From: JBHIYN01 sp041984235
GTDB taxonomy: Bacteria; Pseudomonadota; Gammaproteobacteria; Ga0077536
DNA: 64,000 bases
Reading direction: 5' to 3'
Assembly: GCA_041984235.1 (NCBI GenBank)
Contig: JBHIYN010000017.1
Location: 60,018 to 124,017 of the forward strand
Shown: positions 40,995-49,885 of the stretch, one piece after another
Layout: the number at the start of each line of letters is the position of its first letter
Position numbering within the stretch: the stretch's first letter is position 1
The notes under the pieces: generated by a model
Told to the model about the DNA's origin: nothing
Seen by the model: only the letters and a program-made list of their open reading frames with translations
Database searches by the model: none
Made by a program: the position numbers and the translations under genes

Positions 40995-43856
40995 GTGACC
41001 GACCGGGACAACAGCACGCTGCAGAGCGTCATCGAGCACATCGCGCAGATCGTGTGGCTGATGGAATGGCCATCGCTGAACATGATCTACATCTCGCCGG
41101 CCTTCGGGCACATCTGGGGGTTCAGCGCCGAGGACGCGCGTGCACATCCCGAGCGCTGGCTCGAAGCCATGCACGAAGAGGACCGCGAGCGCCTGTGGCA
41201 GGCCGTCGAGGCCTTTCCGGAGGACGACCGCTTCCTGTTCGACTACCGCATGCGCGACGCGACCGGCGAGGAGCGCTGGCTGCGCGCCGAGGGCATGTTC
41301 TTCGAGCGCGATGAGCGTGGCATGCCGGCACTCGCTGCCGGCGTCACCTCGGACATCACTGGTCTCAAGCACGCTACCGCGGCGCTCGCCGAGCGCGAAG
41401 CCATGCACCAGGCGTGGATGCAGAGTGCCCTCGACTTCGTCGTCTATCGCATACGTATCGATCCCGACCGCGAGTACCACCAGGTGGTCGAATTCGTCAG
41501 CCCCTCGATCGAGCGGGTCATGGGCGTATCGCCCGACGCACCGATCGAGGAGTGGTTCCGTCACGTACACCCGGATCATCGTGAGCGGGTCGCGGAGGCG
41601 CAACGCCAGACGGCCGAGAACCACACCGACTATGACGACATCATTCGCATGGCCGATCGCGACGACGGCAGCGAGCGCTGGATCCGCGCGATTTCGCGCC
41701 ACGTCGAGCAACACGAACCGAACGTCAGCTATTTCAACGGACTGCTCATCGACGTTACCGATCGCGTCACGGCTGAGGCGGAGAACCGGCTGCGCGCCGA
41801 GGGCATAGAGCACTCGCTCGCCGCGTTCTACATCACCGACGGCAGCGGTCACCCGATCTACGCCAATCGTGCTTTCATCGACATGTGGGGTTATCGCGAC
41901 CTCGACGCCGTGCGCCGCGTACCGCCGGAGCGCTTCTGCGCCCAGCCCGGGCTGGCACTGGAGATCCTCGCCGCACTGGAGAACAACGGTGAAGATCAGC
42001 GCGAGTTCACCGCGCGCCGGCGCGATGACTCGACCTTCGAGGTCATGATGTCCAACCGCACGTTCACCGACGCCGGCGGACAACGCTTCATCATGGGTTC
42101 GGCGATCGACATCAGCGAGCGCCGCCGCGCCGAGGCCGCGCTGCGACAGGCCGCGACGGTGTTCGAGAGTACCGCCGAAGGGGTGCTGATCACCGACTCG
42201 AAAGGCGACATCCTCGCCGTCAACCGCGCCTTCTCCACCATGACCGGTTACAGCGAACGCGAAGTGCTGGGACGCAATCCGCGCATGCTGCGCTCGACTC
42301 GCCATGGCCGCCGCTTCTTCTCGCGCATGTGGCGCTCGCTGCGTGAGACCGGACACTGGCAGGGCGAAATCTGGAACGCGAAGAAGAACGGCGACGAGTT
42401 TCCAGTCTGGCTCACCGCGAGCCGGGTCGACACCGCCAGCAGCAGCGAGCCGGCGACCTACGTCGCGCTGATGTCGGACATTTCCGCGGTCAAGCGCTCT
42501 GAGCAGCAGCTCCAGCACATGGCCCACCACGATTCGCTGACCGGCCTGCCCAACCGGCTGTTGCTGGACGCTCGCCTCGAACACGCCATCGAGCGCGCGC
42601 GCCGCGACGGCTCGCGGGTCGCGGTGCTGTTCCTCGATGCAGACCGCTTCAAGAACGTCAACGACAGCCACGGCCATCCGGCCGGCGACGAACTGCTGCG
42701 CGAGCTGGCGCAGCGCCTGCGCGACGGGGTACGCGAAGAAGACACCGTGGCGCGCATCGGCGGCGACGAATTCGTCGTGGTACTGGAGGGCGTGGCCGAA
42801 CGTTCATTCGCGGCCCTGGTGTCGGAGAAGCTGATCGGCGCGATTTCCGGCACCGTCGAGCTCGAACCCGGGAGTGTCGCCCTGACCGCCAGCATCGGCA
42901 TCGCGCTGTACCCGGACGACGGCACCGATCCCACTGCCCTGCTCAAGAATGCGGACGCGGCCATGTACCGTGCCAAGGAGGACGGCCGCAACCAGTACCA
43001 GTTCTACAACCGGGCGATGACCGAGGGGACCAGCGAACGTCTCACGCTGGAGGTGGACATGCGCCGCGCGCTCGATCGGCGCGACCAGTTCGTCGTTCAC
43101 TACCAGCCGCTGATCGAGCTCGACAGCGGAGCCATATTCGGCGTCGAGGCACTGCTGCGCTGGCAACACCCGGAGCGCGGCGCGGTGATGCCGGGCGCGT
43201 TCATACCGATTGCCGAGGAATGCGGTCTGATCGAGCCGCTCGGTGAGTGGGTGCTGCGCGAGGCGTGCCGCCAGGTCGCGCGCTGGCGCGATGCCGGGCT
43301 GCCACCACTGCGCGTGTCGATCAACATCTCCGGCCGGCAGGCAGCGCGGCCGCGGCTGGTCGACACCGTTGCCGACACGCTGGACGAGAGCGGCCTGGAC
43401 GCGGCCTGTCTCGCCCTCGAACTGACCGAGACGGTACTCATGAGCGACCCGATAGCCGCCGGCGCAACCCTGGAGAAGCTCGCGGCACTCGGGGTGTGGC
43501 TGTCCGTCGATGATTTCGGCACCGGCTACTCGTCGCTCAGCTACCTCAAGCGGTTCCCGGTCAACACGCTCAAGATCGACCGCTCGTTCGTGCGCGATGC
43601 GCCGGGAGACGCGAGCGATGCGGCCATTTGCCGCGCGGTGCTCGCGCTCGCCGACAGCCTGGGGCTGGATGTCGTTGCCGAGGGCGTGGAGACGCGCGCG
43701 CAGCGCGACTTCCTCATCGACTCCGGCTGCGTCTACGCACAGGGCTTCCTGTTCGGGCGGCCGATGCCGGCCGATGCGATTGCCACCCTGCTCCGCGGCG
43801 AAGGCAGCGGCGGGAACAGCGGCAAGATCACACCGCTGCGCCCGCGCGGTGCCTGA
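40995..43856 (+). CDS. PAS-rich bifunctional GGDEF-EAL cyclic-di-GMP protein
   Basis: 953 residues from GTG with GGGGAG 8 bases upstream. No membrane helix is visible, so it is cytoplasmic. Four PAS domains occupy residues ~5-510 (e.g. IEHIAQIVWLMEWPSLNMIY, FESTAEGVLITDSKGDILAV). The diguanylate cyclase domain has HHDSLTGLPNRLLL and an intact ARIGGDEFVVVL. The EAL domain has FGVEALLRWQHPERG, the DDFGTGYSSLSYLKRF loop and EGVETRAQ, so the phosphodiesterase residues are also present. It may switch between making and breaking c-di-GMP according to PAS signals such as haem, flavin or small ligands. Confidence 0.92.
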   Translation: MTDRDNSTLQSVIEHIAQIVWLMEWPSLNMIYISPAFGHIWGFSAEDARAHPERWLEAMHEEDRERLWQAVEAFPEDDRFLFDYRMRDATGEERWLRAEGMFFERDERGMPALAAGVTSDITGLKHATAALAEREAMHQAWMQSALDFVVYRIRIDPDREYHQVVEFVSPSIERVMGVSPDAPIEEWFRHVHPDHRERVAEAQRQTAENHTDYDDIIRMADRDDGSERWIRAISRHVEQHEPNVSYFNGLLIDVTDRVTAEAENRLRAEGIEHSLAAFYITDGSGHPIYANRAFIDMWGYRDLDAVRRVPPERFCAQPGLALEILAALENNGEDQREFTARRRDDSTFEVMMSNRTFTDAGGQRFIMGSAIDISERRRAEAALRQAATVFESTAEGVLITDSKGDILAVNRAFSTMTGYSEREVLGRNPRMLRSTRHGRRFFSRMWRSLRETGHWQGEIWNAKKNGDEFPVWLTASRVDTASSSEPATYVALMSDISAVKRSEQQLQHMAHHDSLTGLPNRLLLDARLEHAIERARRDGSRVAVLFLDADRFKNVNDSHGHPAGDELLRELAQRLRDGVREEDTVARIGGDEFVVVLEGVAERSFAALVSEKLIGAISGTVELEPGSVALTASIGIALYPDDGTDPTALLKNADAAMYRAKEDGRNQYQFYNRAMTEGTSERLTLEVDMRRALDRRDQFVVHYQPLIELDSGAIFGVEALLRWQHPERGAVMPGAFIPIAEECGLIEPLGEWVLREACRQVARWRDAGLPPLRVSINISGRQAARPRLVDTVADTLDESGLDAACLALELTETVLMSDPIAAGATLEKLAALGVWLSVDDFGTGYSSLSYLKRFPVNTLKIDRSFVRDAPGDASDAAICRAVLALADSLGLDVVAEGVETRAQRDFLIDSGCVYAQGFLFGRPMPADAIATLLRGEGSGGNSGKITPLRPRGA

Positions 43857-43873
43857 CCCGCACCGCGAACCCG

Positions 43874-46360
43874 CTACAGGCTGAGACGCACTCCGACCCA
43901 GCCGCCGATCGGCGCACCGGCGCCCAGGAACACCGGGCTCTGGTTGGCCAGGCCGGGCAGGATCTCCGACGGCGCCTCGCCGATGAGGCCGAAGTTCTCG
44001 TAGTCGTTGTCGAACAGGTTGGTAACCTTGGCGAACACTTCGACGCGCTCGTTCGGCCGGTAGCTGCCGCGCAGGTTGACCACCGTGTAGCCGTCGATCT
44101 TGTCGAGATCGTTGGACTCGTCACCACGCAGGTACTGCCCGGAGTTGTAGATGACCTCCAGACCGACGCTCAGGTTCCACGGCAGCGCGTAGTCGCTGGC
44201 GAACTTGAACTGGTGGTCGGGAATGCCGGGGATGTCGTCGCCGCTCGCGACCGCGATCTCGCCATCGTCGTTGGCGAAAGGATGGTTGGGACTGAGTGCG
44301 AGGAAATCGTCCTCGAAGGTCGCCTTGATGTAGCTGTAGGACGCTGCCCACGAGAGCTTGCCGTAGCTCGCCGCGAAAGCGGACTCGAAGCCTTCACGGC
44401 GGGTTTCGTCGACGTTGGCGAACAGGCCGGTGCCGCGGCCGGTAGTCTGGAAGATGATGTCGTCCTGGTTCTCGGTGCGGAAATAGCCGAGACGATGGCG
44501 CAACGGTCCCCAGGTGCCACGGATACCGAACTCGACGGTCTTTGCCACCACTTCGTCGAGCGGCGGATCGGCGAGGAAGGCGTTCGGCAGGCGACATTCG
44601 AAGTCGATGTCGTCCGGGTCCTCACCCTCGGCGATGGCGAAGGCGCGCGCGGTCTCGAACACGCCCTCGTTGCAGGCCAGCTCGATCGGGGTCGGGGCGC
44701 GCGAGGATTCACTGTAGCTGGCATAGGCGTTGAGCGTCTCCAGCACGTCGAAGGTACCGCCCACGGTCGGGTTGAAGCGGTTGAAGCTGTGGTCGCCGTT
44801 GAGCTCGGGACGCTCTCCTGAGCGGTCGCGCAATCGCACGTCGGTGTCGTTGTAACGCCCGCCGAAGGTGAAGGTGAAACGGTCGGTGACATCGAATGCG
44901 TCGACGAAATACAGGCTCCAGGTTTCGGTCGAGGTGCGCACGTCGGTCGCCTCTTCGTCGACGAAGGTGCCCACGCCGAGCCCCGCGGTGCTGCGCGTGG
45001 CGGGATCCAGATTCGCCAGTTCGGTGACCGATTCGAACGTTGCCTTGCCTTCGAACCAGGCGAAACCCGCAACAAAGGCGTTACCGCGCCCGAACAGGTT
45101 GTTATTGAAGGTGAATTGCAGGTCGGTGCCGTAGCTTTCCTGCCCACGCGTCGAGATGTTATTGATCGCCGCGTCGGTGAGCACGCCGGTGCCGGACAGC
45201 TCGTCGTCGTCGATTTCGTCGAGCTCGAACTCGTCATCGCCGGCTGCGAGATTGAGTGCAGCTTCCAGGGCATCGATCGGATCCATCGCCCCGGCCACGC
45301 CGAACACGTCGTCATCACAGACGTCGTCGTCGTCGAGACCGAGCTCCGCGAGGTCGTCCTCTTCCAGGCCTTCGACCAGGAATTCGCTGGCACCCAGCTC
45401 GCAGACCGAGAACTCGGAGCCGTCACCGTTGAACGAATCGGTTTCGTTGTCGCGGTAGAAACCGTTCAGGTTGCCCCGGACGTGATCACTGAACGCATGC
45501 TCGCCATTGAAGTTGAACATCACCATCTCGTTCTCGGTAATGTCGGGTGCAGTGAAGATGGCGTCGCGGTCGACAGCGAGCAGGCCGACCGGCGCGGCAC
45601 CGTTGCCGGTCAGCTCGCTCTCGCCGTACTGGAAACTGAGATCGAGCTCGGTGCGGGCACCGCGGTAGCTGCCGCTGGCGAACACGTTGAGCGCGTCGGA
45701 GTCGGACAGGTCACGCCAGCCGTTCTCCTCGAAGTAGCTGACGTTCGCGTAGTAGCCTAAACGCCCGTTATTGCCACCGCTCTCGACGGTGGTTGCGATG
45801 CGGCCCCAGGCGCCGCCGGAAATCTCCGCCGCGTGACCCTCGAAATTGAAGCCGTTCTTCATCTCGACGGACAGCGCACCGCCGAGGGTGTTGAGGCCGA
45901 ACAGCGGGTTACTGCCGCCGACCAGGCTGACGGAGTGGATGGCGGACTCGGGCAGCAGGTCGAAGTTGACCGCGTCACCCAGCGGCTCGTTGATGCGCGC
46001 GCCGTTCTGGAACACCGCGATGCCCTGGGCCAGCCCGAGCAGCGGCGAGGCGGCATAGCCGCGGTACTGCACGTCGGGCTGCAGCGGGTTGTTCTGCGCC
46101 GAGTTGATGTTGACGCTGCCGAGGTTGGTGCTGAGGAAGTCCGTCAGGTCGGTCGCCTGGGAGCGCTCCAGCGCGTCGGCATCACCCGACTGCACGGTGA
46201 ACGGCAGCTTGTTGGCGGCCAGGCCGGTGCCGCCGGCCGGGGTCGGCGCTACGACGAGGATCTCCTCGTCGAAGCCGGCGCCCTCGGCCGCTGCCAGGGG
46301 CTGGCCCGCAAGGCCGGCCGCGATGCCGGCAAAGGCACCGATCAATGTTCTTGACTGCAT
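43874..46360 (-). CDS. TonB-dependent receptor with an acidic extracellular insertion
   Basis: 828 residues. Signal peptide AFAGIAAGLAGQPLAAAEG is followed by a plug (NKLPFTVQSGDADALERSQA, LGSVNINSAQNNPLQPDVQY, SVSLVGGSNPLFGLNTLGG) and a barrel ending GVRLSL. Residues 317-390 form an unusually acidic block (EEDDLAELGLDDDDVCDDDV, GDDEFELDEIDDDEL) with three Cys nearby, likely in one extracellular loop. The family has members for metals, cobalamin, sugars and haem. The acid loop suggests cation binding, which is inference. It is monocistronic, and no Fur box was seen upstream. Its start is not followed by a partner transporter gene. Confidence 0.88.
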   Translation of the reverse strand: MQSRTLIGAFAGIAAGLAGQPLAAAEGAGFDEEILVVAPTPAGGTGLAANKLPFTVQSGDADALERSQATDLTDFLSTNLGSVNINSAQNNPLQPDVQYRGYAASPLLGLAQGIAVFQNGARINEPLGDAVNFDLLPESAIHSVSLVGGSNPLFGLNTLGGALSVEMKNGFNFEGHAAEISGGAWGRIATTVESGGNNGRLGYYANVSYFEENGWRDLSDSDALNVFASGSYRGARTELDLSFQYGESELTGNGAAPVGLLAVDRDAIFTAPDITENEMVMFNFNGEHAFSDHVRGNLNGFYRDNETDSFNGDGSEFSVCELGASEFLVEGLEEDDLAELGLDDDDVCDDDVFGVAGAMDPIDALEAALNLAAGDDEFELDEIDDDELSGTGVLTDAAINNISTRGQESYGTDLQFTFNNNLFGRGNAFVAGFAWFEGKATFESVTELANLDPATRSTAGLGVGTFVDEEATDVRTSTETWSLYFVDAFDVTDRFTFTFGGRYNDTDVRLRDRSGERPELNGDHSFNRFNPTVGGTFDVLETLNAYASYSESSRAPTPIELACNEGVFETARAFAIAEGEDPDDIDFECRLPNAFLADPPLDEVVAKTVEFGIRGTWGPLRHRLGYFRTENQDDIIFQTTGRGTGLFANVDETRREGFESAFAASYGKLSWAASYSYIKATFEDDFLALSPNHPFANDDGEIAVASGDDIPGIPDHQFKFASDYALPWNLSVGLEVIYNSGQYLRGDESNDLDKIDGYTVVNLRGSYRPNERVEVFAKVTNLFDNDYENFGLIGEAPSEILPGLANQSPVFLGAGAPIGGWVGVRLSL

Positions 46361-46572
46361 GGGGTTTCAACCTCGACAGGAGCCGTGCGTAGGCGCGGCG
46401 ACCGGCGCATTCTACGGTCGGGTCCCGGCGCCGCCGAGGGAGCCATTCCCGCCGTCGCCGGGAATTGTTCCCGCTCTGTGGGAGGCCGGCCGGTACGCCA
46501 GCAAGTTTCGGGATGCGCCTGGCTCGCTTCCGGGCGAGGCTCCGGCCTTTCGGGTCACGGGAGGACGTCGCG

Positions 46573-47034
46573 ATGACGACGAAATCAGGATACCGCGCTG
46601 CCGCGCTGCTCATGACGCTACCCTTGCTGGCGCCGGCGGCCCTGGCCCGGGACACGAAGGGCGACGGCACGCTCACGCTCGACGGACGCTACCGCATCAC
46701 CTCGCGCACCGTCATGCCGCACCTCGAGGAGATGCGCCGGATCACGGCGGTCGAGACGCGCTGCCTGCAGCATCCGCGTGCGGACGCCCTGTTCCCGGTT
46801 CTGCGCCAGCGCGCACTGCTTGGCTGCACGCTGGTGCCGCAAGCGGGCGCGGCGGCGGGACGCTATGCGCTGCGCTGCAAGAGCGATCGCGTCGCCACCG
46901 GAGAGGCCGCCGTGGAGATCGGCGAGGCCGCGATCGAGGGCGATCTGCAGGTCAAGATGGGCGCCAAGAATATGACCTTCGCCCAGTTCGTGACGCTCGA
47001 ACGACGCGGCGCATGCGGGGTCGCCGCACGGTGA
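46573..47034 (+). CDS. Small secreted protein, DUF3617-like
   Basis: 153 residues; the ATG at 46573 has GGGAGG 8 bases upstream, which excludes the longer in-frame start. Residues 1-27 form a signal peptide (AALLMTLPLLAPAALA). The mature part (GRYRITSRTVMPHLEEMRRI, ETRCLQHPRAD, LGCTLVP, YALRCKSD, GDLQVKMG) with four Cys resembles DUF3617, a periplasmic family of unknown role. It is divergent from the TonB receptor and convergent with the repair oxygenase gene. Confidence 0.65.
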   Translation: MTTKSGYRAAALLMTLPLLAPAALARDTKGDGTLTLDGRYRITSRTVMPHLEEMRRITAVETRCLQHPRADALFPVLRQRALLGCTLVPQAGAAAGRYALRCKSDRVATGEAAVEIGEAAIEGDLQVKMGAKNMTFAQFVTLERRGACGVAAR

Positions 47035-47037
47035 GGC

Positions 47038-47757
47038 TCAACTCGCGTCGTGGAAGATGATCCCCAGCGTGGTGCGCCGGCCGCGCCGCAGGCGGCTGAC
47101 ACCGTGGCGCAGGTTGACCCCGTAATCACCTCGCGTACCGCGCACGGGGCGTTCGGCGACCGCGAACACCACCGCGTCCCCCTGCGCCAGCGGCACCACC
47201 TCGGCGCGTGACTGCATCCGTGGCCGCTGCTCGGTGAGCACGAACTCGCCGCCCTCGAAGTCACGTCCGGGCGCCGACAACAGCACCGCGACCTGCAATG
47301 GAAAGACCTCGTCGCCGTAGCGGTCCTGGTGCAGGCAATTGTAGTCGTCCTTACCGTAGCGCAGCAGCAGCGGGGTCGGGCGCGTCTGCCCGGCGGCATG
47401 GCACTGCGCCAGGTAGTCGGCGTGCCGCGCCGGGAAGCGCCGCTCGCGCCCGAGGCGTTCGTGCCAGCGATTGGCGACGGGCGCGAGCCGCCCATAGAGA
47501 GTCTCGCGCAACGCCAGCACCGCCGCCGGCAAGGGGTAGGCGAAGTAACGATAGCGCCCGCGACCGAAGTTGTGACGCGCCATGTCTATGGTGCTGCGGA
47601 ACAGTTCGTCGCGCTCGAACCACGCCGCATGCCCGGCGCAGGCCTGCGCGCCCAGCAGGCCGGGCAGGACGGCAAAGCCCTGCGCGTCCAGCTCGGCGGC
47701 GAGTGCCTCGGCGGCGACAATCGGCGGTGATGCACCGGACGCGAGCGCAGTACTCAC
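47038..47757 (-). CDS. 2-oxoglutarate/Fe(II) oxygenase of the DNA-damage-associated Oxygenase-NA (DUF2086) family
   Basis: 239 residues from a GTG at 47757 that overlaps the ada stop by 4 bases (GTGA); longer starts inside ada are unlikely. Family signatures: LLLRYGKDDYNCLHQDRYGD with the HxD ligands, FPLQVAVLLSAPGRDFEGG, EQRPRMQSRAEVVPL, GDAVVFAV, GVNLRHGVSRLRRGRRTTLG with the distal His and Arg, and IIFHDAS. I recall the family as Pfam PF09859, an oxygenase thought to act on damaged DNA. The coupling to ada supports an alkylation-repair role. The chemistry on DNA has not been read from this sequence. Confidence 0.87.
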   Translation of the reverse strand: MSTALASGASPPIVAAEALAAELDAQGFAVLPGLLGAQACAGHAAWFERDELFRSTIDMARHNFGRGRYRYFAYPLPAAVLALRETLYGRLAPVANRWHERLGRERRFPARHADYLAQCHAAGQTRPTPLLLRYGKDDYNCLHQDRYGDEVFPLQVAVLLSAPGRDFEGGEFVLTEQRPRMQSRAEVVPLAQGDAVVFAVAERPVRGTRGDYGVNLRHGVSRLRRGRRTTLGIIFHDAS

Positions 47758-48839
47758 GCGCTGCGCTCGCGCTCGAGCAGACGCCGCTTGCGCTCGATTC
47801 CCCAGCGGTAGCCGGACAGGCTGCCATCGGTGCGCACCACGCGGTGACACGGTATGGCAACCGCCAGCGGGTTGCTGGCGCAGGCACGCGCAACGGCACG
47901 CGCGCCACGCGGGGCGCCGATGGCGCGCGCGATCTCGGCGTAGCTCATGGTCTCGCCACAGGGGATGCGGCGCAGTGCCTCCCAGACCCGCTCCTGGAAC
48001 GCGGTGCCCTGCAAATCGAGCGGCAGATCGTGTGCCTCGGCGGGACGCTCGACCAGCGCCACCACGCGCGCAACGATAGCCTCGAACGCGTCGTCCCCGC
48101 CGACCAGCTCGGCACGCGAGAAGCGATCCTCGAGGTCGCGCACCAGGCGCTCGGGATCGTCACCCAGCGTGATCGCACAGATCCCGCGCTCGGTCGCGGC
48201 AACCAGGATCGCGCCCAGCGAGCATTCGCCGACGGCGAACCGGATCGTGTTGCCGGCGCCGCCGGCGCGGTACTCGGTCGGGGTCATGCCGAGCGTGTCG
48301 CCGGCAGCAGCGTAGAAGCGGCCGTGCGAATTGAAGCCGGCGCGGTACAGGGCATCGGTGACACTGCTCTCGCCATCGAGCTCGGCGCGCATGCGCGCCT
48401 TGCGCACGGCGGCGCCGTAGGCGCGCGGCGTGACCCCGACGGTGGCCTTGAACACGCGATGGAAATGGTAGCGGCTCATGCCGGCGAGCTCGGCCAGCGC
48501 CTCCAGTGCCGGCGGCGTCTCGGCCTGCTCGATGTGGCGACACACCGCGGCCATGCGCGCCGCATGCGGCGACTCGCCGACCGGATCGCGCGGGCGGCAG
48601 CGCTTGCAGGCGCGGTAGCCGGCCGCTTCCGCCGCCTCGGCGCTGGCGTGGAAGCTGACGTTCTCGCGCCGTGGCCGCCGCGAGGGACACGACGGACGGC
48701 AGTAGACGCCGGTCGTGCGCACCGCGTAGAAGAAGTCGCCGTCGGCTTCGCGACGGCGCGCGCAGACGTCAGCCCAGCAGCGTGCCTCGCGCTGCGCTGC
48801 GGCATCCTGAGTCGGTCGTTGCGCCATGATGGTTTGCAT
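47754..48839 (-). CDS. ada: Ada: methylated-DNA sensor, regulator and O6-alkylguanine methyltransferase
   Basis: 361 residues (E. coli Ada 354) from the ATG with GGAGGAG 6 bases upstream. The N-terminal Ada domain holds the zinc cysteines C47 and C51 (GVYCRPSCPSRRP) and C77/C80 (YRACKRCRP). An AraC-type HTH follows (LEALAELAGMSRYHFHRVFK). The C-terminal methyltransferase has FQERVWEALRRIPCGETMSY, IGAPRGARAVARACASNPL and the acceptor Cys in IPCHR near 331. It accepts methyl groups from DNA, then activates its own regulon. The oxygenase gene downstream overlaps it. Confidence 0.95.
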   Translation of the reverse strand: MQTIMAQRPTQDAAAQREARCWADVCARRREADGDFFYAVRTTGVYCRPSCPSRRPRRENVSFHASAEAAEAAGYRACKRCRPRDPVGESPHAARMAAVCRHIEQAETPPALEALAELAGMSRYHFHRVFKATVGVTPRAYGAAVRKARMRAELDGESSVTDALYRAGFNSHGRFYAAAGDTLGMTPTEYRAGGAGNTIRFAVGECSLGAILVAATERGICAITLGDDPERLVRDLEDRFSRAELVGGDDAFEAIVARVVALVERPAEAHDLPLDLQGTAFQERVWEALRRIPCGETMSYAEIARAIGAPRGARAVARACASNPLAVAIPCHRVVRTDGSLSGYRWGIERKRRLLERERSA

Positions 48840-49018
48840 CGTACTCCTCCGCCCGTGGGGCTCAAGTCAGGTTGACGGGCGCCATTGTGCGGTCGGCCCG
48901 GCGCGGACACAGCCCGCTCCTTGCGGCCTAATTCGCGCGCGCCCGGCGGCGACTTGCGCGCCCGGCGACGGCCCTCGAAAATACCGCGCAGGACCAGCCT
49001 GTTACCGGGGAGAACATC

Positions 49019-49831
49019 GTGAACCAGGAGACTGTTGCGCCGCGCAGCGAGGCTGACGTGACCTGCCGCGTCGAGGACGGCATCGCGACGCTGACCCTGA
49101 ACCGCCCGCAACGCTACAACACCCTCACCGCCGGGGTCATCGCCGCGCTGCAGGGTCACCTGGACGCGATCGCAGCGGACCCGGCAATCCGCGTGGTGAT
49201 CGTCGCCGCCACCGGCAAGGCCTTCTCCACCGGGCACGACATGAAGGACATGCACGCCCAGCGCGAAGAGGCCTATTACCGCACCCTGCTCGCCGATTGC
49301 TCGCGCATGATGCAGTCGATCGTCGCCCTGCCGCAGCCGGTGATTGCCGCGGTGCAGGGCATTGCCACTGCCGCCGGCTGCCAGCTCGTCGCCAGCTGCG
49401 ACCTCGCTGTCGCCGCGCGTAGCGCGCGCTTCGCGACCAATGGCATCAGGAACGGCCTGTACTGCGCCACGCCATCGGTGGCGCTGAGCCGGGTGGTGGC
49501 GCGCAAGCACGCCCTGGAAATGCTGCTGACCGGTGATTTCATCAGCGCCGAGCGCGCCGCCGAGATCGGGCTGGTCAATCACGTCGTCGACGACGCCGCA
49601 CTGGCCGAAGAGAGCCGTGCACTGGCGGCACGCATCGCCGCCAACTCGCCGTATGCCGTGCGCCTGGGCAAGGCGTCCTACTACCGCCAGGCGGCGCTGC
49701 CACTCGATGCTGCTTACCGCGGCACCTCCGAGGATCTCGTCTGCAACCTGCTCTCCGAGGACGGCCAGGAGGGCGTGAACGCCTTTGTCGAGAAGCGCAC
49801 GCCGCGCTGGCACGACCCCGCCGGCGAATAG
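49019..49831 (+). CDS. Enoyl-CoA hydratase family protein, ECHDC3-like
   Basis: 270 residues from GTG with GGGGAG 6 bases upstream. The crotonase fold is clear (GIATLTLNRPQRYNTLT, GKAFSTGHDMKDMH, GIATAAGCQLVASCDLAV). The sequence follows the ECHDC3 branch (GLYCATPSVALSRVV, KHALEMLLTGDFIS, AYRGTSEDLVCNLLS). The two catalytic glutamates of true hydratases are not seen; the first position reads GCQLVA with Gln. Hydratase activity is therefore doubtful. It lies 54 bases before an acyl-CoA ligase gene in the same direction. Confidence 0.87.
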   Translation: MNQETVAPRSEADVTCRVEDGIATLTLNRPQRYNTLTAGVIAALQGHLDAIAADPAIRVVIVAATGKAFSTGHDMKDMHAQREEAYYRTLLADCSRMMQSIVALPQPVIAAVQGIATAAGCQLVASCDLAVAARSARFATNGIRNGLYCATPSVALSRVVARKHALEMLLTGDFISAERAAEIGLVNHVVDDAALAEESRALAARIAANSPYAVRLGKASYYRQAALPLDAAYRGTSEDLVCNLLSEDGQEGVNAFVEKRTPRWHDPAGE

Positions 49832-49885
49832 CGGCCCGGCGCGCCGCTCCATACCCCATCGACTCCAGCACAGGACCCAAACCGC

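Noticed and set aside
40563..42677. Open minus-strand frame opposite the PAS-GGDEF-EAL gene
   Set aside because: Antisense to strongly conserved domains; composition artefact.
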